This document shows, piece after piece, positions 59,214 to 64,000 of a stretch of DNA of 64,000 nucleotides. Location of the stretch: NCBI GenBank assembly GCA_003339415.1, contig PDHQ01000150.1, forward strand, positions 1-64,000, in the 5' to 3' direction. The position numbers and the translations under genes are program-made. Under the pieces are notes generated by a model. The model did no database searches, was not told the DNA's origin, and saw nothing but the letters and a program-made list of their open reading frames with translations. Positions within the stretch are counted from its first letter, which is position 1; every line of letters starts with the position of its first letter. Origin of the DNA: Ophiocordyceps camponoti-saundersi (nom. inval.) (lineage: Eukaryota > Ascomycota > Sordariomycetes > Hypocreales > Ophiocordycipitaceae).

Positions 59214-60324
59214 CTATCTAATAAAGTAGGGGGTATCTTTATTATAGTCGCCTACGACCACCTTCTTTACCTAAACCTCTTTACCGTAATCCTCCGTAAA
59301 TAGCTTATCGTTATCTAATCTTAGGGGTATCCCCCCGATTTTATTCGAACTAGTCTCTTAATTTCCTTAGCTCGATAGCCTCGCTTTCTTAATTAATCTC
59401 TTATTAGACTAATTAGCTATACTAGGCCTTTTAGGTCGTAGCGATAATATATCGGATATTAACCCTCGGTTAGACGGCTATAAAAAGGGGTCCGATATAA
59501 GTTATAATATAAATTAATCGAAATCCTTAAAGTTTACCTTAATAACTTAGCGTAGAGTTATCTTAATAGCTTTATCTAGTAGCGGTTAGATAATATTATC
59601 TATTATTATAGATTAAAATACCTTTTATAGCGCTACTTTAATAATATCTTTTATCGGATATATATTATATTCTTTAATATTCGTAGAAACGGGCCGCTTT
59701 AGTTATATCGAGGACTTATTTAGAATATAGGTTAGCTTATTACGAATAAGTAAGATAATTCTTTTTAAATTTTTAATAGCTATTATCTACCTAATAGCTC
59801 TCTTAGTATACGTAATCGATCGTTTTACTTATATAACTTGCTAAAATTCCTTTCGTTAGTACTCGAGAAGAGCTCTATAATTAGCTTCCTATCGCTTTTT
59901 TTAATCTTTTATAATAGACCGTTATTCTTCTATCTATATCTTATTCTTCTCTAACTACCGCGCTATTAAACTTTGCTACTTAGCTAATAATAATTCGAAC
60001 GCTTCCTTCTAATAGAGGGTAGTAAAAGCTCCTATAGTTATAATATAAGTAATATTAGAAATAGCCCTATCCTTAAGTACCTAAATTAATATAGTTATAT
60101 TCTAAGTTATAGGGGTAGCCGAAGGTGCCTAAATTAGCGCAGGCGTATTATAAATCCTAAAAGTAGCCGAAAGCGTATAAACTACTAAAATAATAGAAGA
60201 TAGCGATATAGTAAATATAAGCGTCGAAGCGGGATATATCCTCTTTACTATTATAAGGATATTTAAAAATATAAGCGTTAAAGTTAGTATCTTCCTAGCG
60301 GGTAAGGCTTATACGATAGAAGAT

Positions 60325-60480
60325 TTCGGGTTAGTAATAACTAAGGGCCGTATAATAAAAGGCGAAAGATACTTCGGGCTAATAGTAGCTAATATTTTAA
60401 CTAAAAGCTATATAATAGAAGAAAATCGCTTCGGGCTAGTAGTAGCCGATATTTCTACGACGGAAGATTATAGCTTTATC
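60325..60480. repeat. Degenerate tandem repeat, 48- and 57-bp spacing
   Basis: TTCGGG(C/T)TA(A/G)TA(A/G)TA(A/G)C-type units begin at 60325, 60373 and 60430. The spacings of 48 and 57 bp are both multiples of three, so a reading frame would be preserved. Confidence 0.7.
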
Positions 60481-60600
60481 CTAACCGTAAGTTATACCGA
60501 CCTCGCTTTTAGGGCTTACTCCGGTAATTTAAGCTAACTTTAACCCGCGTTCTTTTAACTAGGAATAAGTAGTATAGTCTTAGGGCCTTAAGGCGTTTTT

Positions 60601-60697
60601 AAGGGAGTTATTATAATCGTAAGTTTAACTATATCCTTATTCCCTTTTAAGGGAGTTATTATAGTTTTAAGTTTAACTATATCCTTATTCTTAATTT
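60601..60697. repeat. 48-bp tandem duplication
   Basis: AAGGGAGTTATTATA...ATATCCTTATT is repeated head to tail at 60601-60648 and 60649-60697. The copies differ by transitions, plus a small change at the end. 48 bp equals 16 codons. Confidence 0.85.
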
Positions 60698-61545
60698 TAG
60701 ATACCGATATAAGGGTATATCTATTTAATAAATCTTTTACCTTATTACCGGCTATTTCGCTTAATAGTTTTATTAATAATTAAGGTAGCGTAAGCTAATC
60801 GGCCCGCTAGCCTAATACTCGGCGAATAACCTAATTTACGTTAAATTTCGATACTTTTTCTATATCTTAAAATCCCGCCTTAAACCTATAAGTAATAATA
60901 GTAATATCTTAGTTATAATAGCCTTAGCTTTTAAGAGCTAACTTTAATAAAGCCGCCCCTAATATATTAGCGTCCGTTATGCCTAGTAGCTTATCGTATA
61001 CTATTTAGTTAATATTAAAAATTATTCGCTTCTATAATTTCTATATAGTAATAGAAAATAAATTTATAATATTAGGTAAGATAGCCTTTTTTATCTTCCT
61101 TATACTAGTAATAATCTCTAATATAAGGGGAAAATTACCTTTATTATCTTTCTTTACTATATAGTTTGCGAAGTAATATACTATAGTATATAGTTATTAT
61201 AACTCCGGTTACGGGATCAGCTAGTTATACGGTAAGATATCTTCTATAATATTCTTATTAGTAGTTTAGAATTTTTAAATATTTTAAGATACTATTACTA
61301 AAGCGGTTTCCTTTTATATTACTTTAGTAATATATTATAATAGCTAGTCCCCTTTTATAGCTTATTTAGCTAAGATATAATTATAAGGAGTTCCGGTTAT
61401 TATAGTAATCTTAAGGTTTTTAATAACCTTCGCTTTCTAATTTATCTTTATTATCTAGGTAAAAAAACTTTAGTATTTTTTATATTCCGTACGAATTTTC
61501 TAATACTAAACGTTAATCGTCTCGTTTTTTAAGGGGTTTATGTTT

Positions 61546-62180
61546 TTAAGAGTTAGGTAGTTATCTTAAGTAGCTATAATAATATAAGAGGAAAACGATA
61601 ATAATATAATACGCGAAGTAAAGATAAACGTAGGAGGAGATAAATAGTATAATAGAAAGTAAGTTAAACGAAAAACGATAATAATATACGAAATAAAGGT
61701 ATATATAAAAGAAGATAACCGTATATTAATAATAGTAATATATAATAGTTAGTTATATATAGGAAAGAAGGAGATATATATAAGGTATATAAGAAAGAAG
61801 ATAACGATAGTGCCCGACGATAATCTAATTAAGAAAGATTTAATAAGTAAGGAAAGGAAAATAGTAATAGTGCGGTATATAAAGACGCGAGATATACGGT
61901 AGTAAAAGTATATACGAGGTATACTTAGAGAGAATAAACGTAAAAAGAATAGAAAATAAAGTAAGGTAAATATATAAATAAGTAAATAGACTATTAGCGA
62001 CTTTTTAGCTAGCTAATAGCTATTAATAATTACTATTAATTACTATTAATATTTACTATAGTAACTTAATATCTATTATAATAAGTTATCCTTCTTATTT
62101 TTAGTTTTCTTACCTAACTTTACGTTTCCCCCCTTAACTTTTTATAATAGCGAGTTCCTATAAGCGTAAGGGTCTTTACC
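61546..62180. other. Purine-rich plus strand, nothing identified
   Basis: 61580-61990 is strongly purine-rich on the plus strand with repeated ACGATAATAATATA and AAAGAAG-type segments. 62005-62055 has a short TACTATTAAT repetition. No terminal repeat or motif was found. It would be the spacer between the gypsy pol end and the next frame on the minus strand. Confidence 0.4.
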
Positions 62181-62189
62181 TTAAAGCTT

Positions 62190-64000
62190 ATTTATTTCTT
62201 CGCTTAACTTATAGCCTTATTAGGTAGCTATATCCTATATTACTCGCCGTAAGGGTATTAAATATACCTTATATAGTATAAATAGTTTAAGATTATCTAC
62301 GTAAAGCTTTCGCAAAACTTAGCGTCCGATAACGCTATAGATTAGATATGTAATAAACGAGACTACCTTAATAATAATAAATAGGTTATCTTATATAGTT
62401 ATAAACTTCCTATATAACGTATTTATCTTATCTTACCTTTCTTATATAAAGTTACTAACTTATAAGGCACGTTATAGCTTAGTATTATATTTAGTTATAT
62501 TAAAGTTAGCTAAAGTATCCTAGATTATATCCTTTTCTTCTACTATAGCTAATACTAAATCGCGGACTATCTAGTTATCTAGGTTAAAATAGTTAAAGTT
62601 AGATTATTTAGCTTTAGGTATCTCTTTATTTTAGTATATAACTACGGGGTTAAATCCTAATATAGCCTTTACTAGAGTTACCTCTAAAGTCTTAACTTTT
62701 CGAGAATTTAGCATGTTAGTAATCTAAGGTAACGCTTTATTCTACGCTTCTAGGGAGATACCGGACTGCTTAAGACTCTATTTTCGCAGTTAATCTTTTA
62801 CTAGTTAGATATACCTCTCCGCTAGTTTAGTGCTCTAAGGGTATAAGACTAGGCCGAATTTCTATTTAACCTTATATCGCTTAGCTATATTTTCTATAAT
62901 AGTATTAGCGAAATAGCGTCCGTTATCCGAATAAATAGCTTTAAGCTAGCTAAATACTAAACTTTAGTAATATTATTATACGTTTATTACCTTTAAGCTA
63001 GTTATATTTTAGTATACTTAAGTTAATAGAAAACGCGTTATATAATTTATAGCTATTAAAATATATTAATACTTATAAGCGCTAATAGGCGTAATAGGTC
63101 TTAGAAAGTTAACGATTACTATTTCCTATAGCTTATATATCGTAATTTATTTATATTTTAACTTAAGTAAGCATAGTGCGGTTTATTAGTAAATTATATA
63201 AGATATATAATAATAAGTAATATCTAATTAACAAGTTAGCTATTATAAGATTCCTCTTAAATTCGCTAGAGTCTTTTCCTTAGAGAAATAGCCTAATATA
63301 TTATAAGCACTTTATAACTTTAACTAGATATTTAACTATAGATAATACTTAGCTTACTATTTATTCGATTCGATATAGTATAGGATCTTATTTTAAACTC
63401 GATATCTAATAGCTATTTTCTAAATATAGTAATATCTCTTATTTAATAATACTTATATTTTATTAATAAGAAAGAGTATAATTTCTATATATTACGAGTC
63501 TCCTAGCTAAGAGGATATAGCCGCCTAAAGGTAAGATACCTCTCTACCTATTAGCGGTTTACCTAATAGGAGTCGAGTAGCCTTAATAATATCTAGCGCT
63601 AATATAATATAGCTCTCTATATTTAAAGCGTTACTTTTTAAAATATTATATAACTTAGATATACTATCCGCAATTCTAATAATCTTTATCGTATTCGGGC
63701 GGTAAATATATTTAATATCCCGTTCTTAAAGAATATTAATCTACCTTATAACTTTATTATACGTTTCCGCTATATTCGTTATTAAGTTAATAATATCTTT
63801 ATAATTTATATAGATTTTAAGGGGATACGAGGATATATCTACTATCTACTAATATTCCTTAATCGCGTAAATAATAGCTAATATTTCTTTTTTAAGTATA
63901 AAATATCGCTATTCTAAATTACTTAGCTAAAATAATATCTATATAATAATTTTTATATCTTAGAAATTAGAGTCTCTAATAAATATTCTATCGGGATAGT
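62190..64000 (-). pseudogene. Gypsy-4 pol: RNase H and integrase, runs off the window edge
   Basis: Minus strand, read from 64000 down. RNase H at about 63930-63800 reads LEQRYFILKKEILAIIYAIK, then YPLKIYINYKDIINLI, the classic E.R..T..ELLAIV.A...YPL.I.TDH..L pattern. Linker and integrase follow: at 62940-62890 AIYSDNGRYFANTIIENIAK gives the catalytic SDNG..F block. Just downstream (about 62850-62810) LYPQSTKLAERYI matches HPQSTGLAERY. Then ISLEA.NKALPQITN.LN and LGFNPVV. The C-terminal part continues to about 62190, with RR.VLRKLYVDNLK near 62330-62290. RIP stops are TAA/TAG only, and many codons are better preserved than in Gypsy-1 to Gypsy-3. It belongs to a different gypsy family. Reverse transcriptase and gag would lie beyond 64000. 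Confidence 0.85.

Larger units (their letters stand above)
59040..61545 (-). pseudogene. Degraded reading frame of unknown family, possibly gag-like
   Basis: GC content rises at about 59030 and codon-like patterning returns. On the minus strand one frame, with RIP stops read as Q or W, runs from about 61545 to 59060. It gives an N-terminal mixed region, then a K/L/I-rich part with two 16-residue tandem copies (NKDIVKL..IITPLK), a Ser/Thr/Pro-rich middle with repeated SPK motifs, then a charged helical stretch (KEAFELLLAK, then EKNKIQIEEQRS). It ends KDTPYFI with L-E-D-K repeats. Tandem periods of 48, 57 and 15 bp are multiples of three, which supports coding but not the strand. Since TGA is absent, open frames alone prove nothing. 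It lies downstream of the minus-strand gypsy pol, so it is either an extra 3' ORF of that element or part of another element. Confidence 0.4.

Noticed and set aside
1..64000. Mitochondrial or AT-rich bacterial/plasmid DNA
   Set aside because: CpG is retained while CpA/TpG is lost, and nuclear LTR retrotransposons with 5-bp TSDs and a hAT-type element with an 8-bp TSD fill the window. This fits RIP in an ascomycete nucleus.

Overview
This is a gene-free, AT-rich block of nested transposable elements. It most likely comes from the heterochromatin of a filamentous ascomycete (Pezizomycotina) that has undergone very thorough repeat-induced point mutation (RIP). CpA and its complement TpG are almost absent on both strands, TpA is in great excess, yet CpG, CpC and GpC remain common. 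That is the signature of C-to-T change targeted to CpA, not of general CpG deamination. Because TG is gone, ATG starts and TGA stops are nearly gone too, and CAA, CAG and TGG codons have become TAA or TAG. No intact gene survives. Element identity was read from terminal repeats, target-site duplications (TSDs) and protein motifs recognised through RIP stops.

Layout. 1-126 is an ATATTTAT array. 300-5024 holds a fragment (300-559) and a complete copy (1879-3656) of a 1.78-kb non-autonomous LTR element, plus an unclassified repeat R2 (701-1308). 5025-44105 is one old Ty3/gypsy copy (Gypsy-1) split by a Ty1/copia element, Copia-2 (7537-43710, TSD CTTAT). Copia-2 was itself hit by a second copy of the 1.78-kb element (10703-12478, TSD ATAGC), by a hAT-type DNA element (13212-15240, TSD ACTTTAGC) that contains a 580-bp TRIM (13827-14406, TSD ATAAG), and by a complete gypsy chromovirus, Gypsy-2 (15353-40077, TSD AAACT). 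Gypsy-2 was then hit twice by another copia family: Copia-1A (16659-23933, minus) and Copia-1B (28654-35933, plus). A second R2 copy (44115-44705) carries Gypsy-3 (44706 to about 59028, 3' truncated), which contains Copia-1C (48518-55817, plus). From 59029 to the end there is a minus-strand degraded reading frame of unknown family (about 61545-59040) and the RNase H-integrase part of a fourth gypsy family (64000 to about 62190).

The nesting gives an insertion order: Gypsy-1, then Copia-2, then the 1.78-kb element, hAT and Gypsy-2, then Copia-1. With inserts and duplicated targets removed, Copia-2 is about 7.6 kb and Gypsy-2 about 10.2 kb. Differences between paired LTRs are C/T and G/A transitions wherever I compared them. 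Gypsy-2 and its relatives carry integrase plus a C-terminal chromodomain, a module associated with insertion into heterochromatin. I found no host gene, no credible complete tRNA or rRNA, no CRISPR array and no novel cellular system. The points of most interest are the residual GCA/TGC context of surviving CpA sites, the tRNA-arm-like fold inside the non-autonomous element, the TRIM inside the hAT, the 2.8-kb tail of Gypsy-2, and the in-frame tandem duplications near 60.3-60.7 kb.
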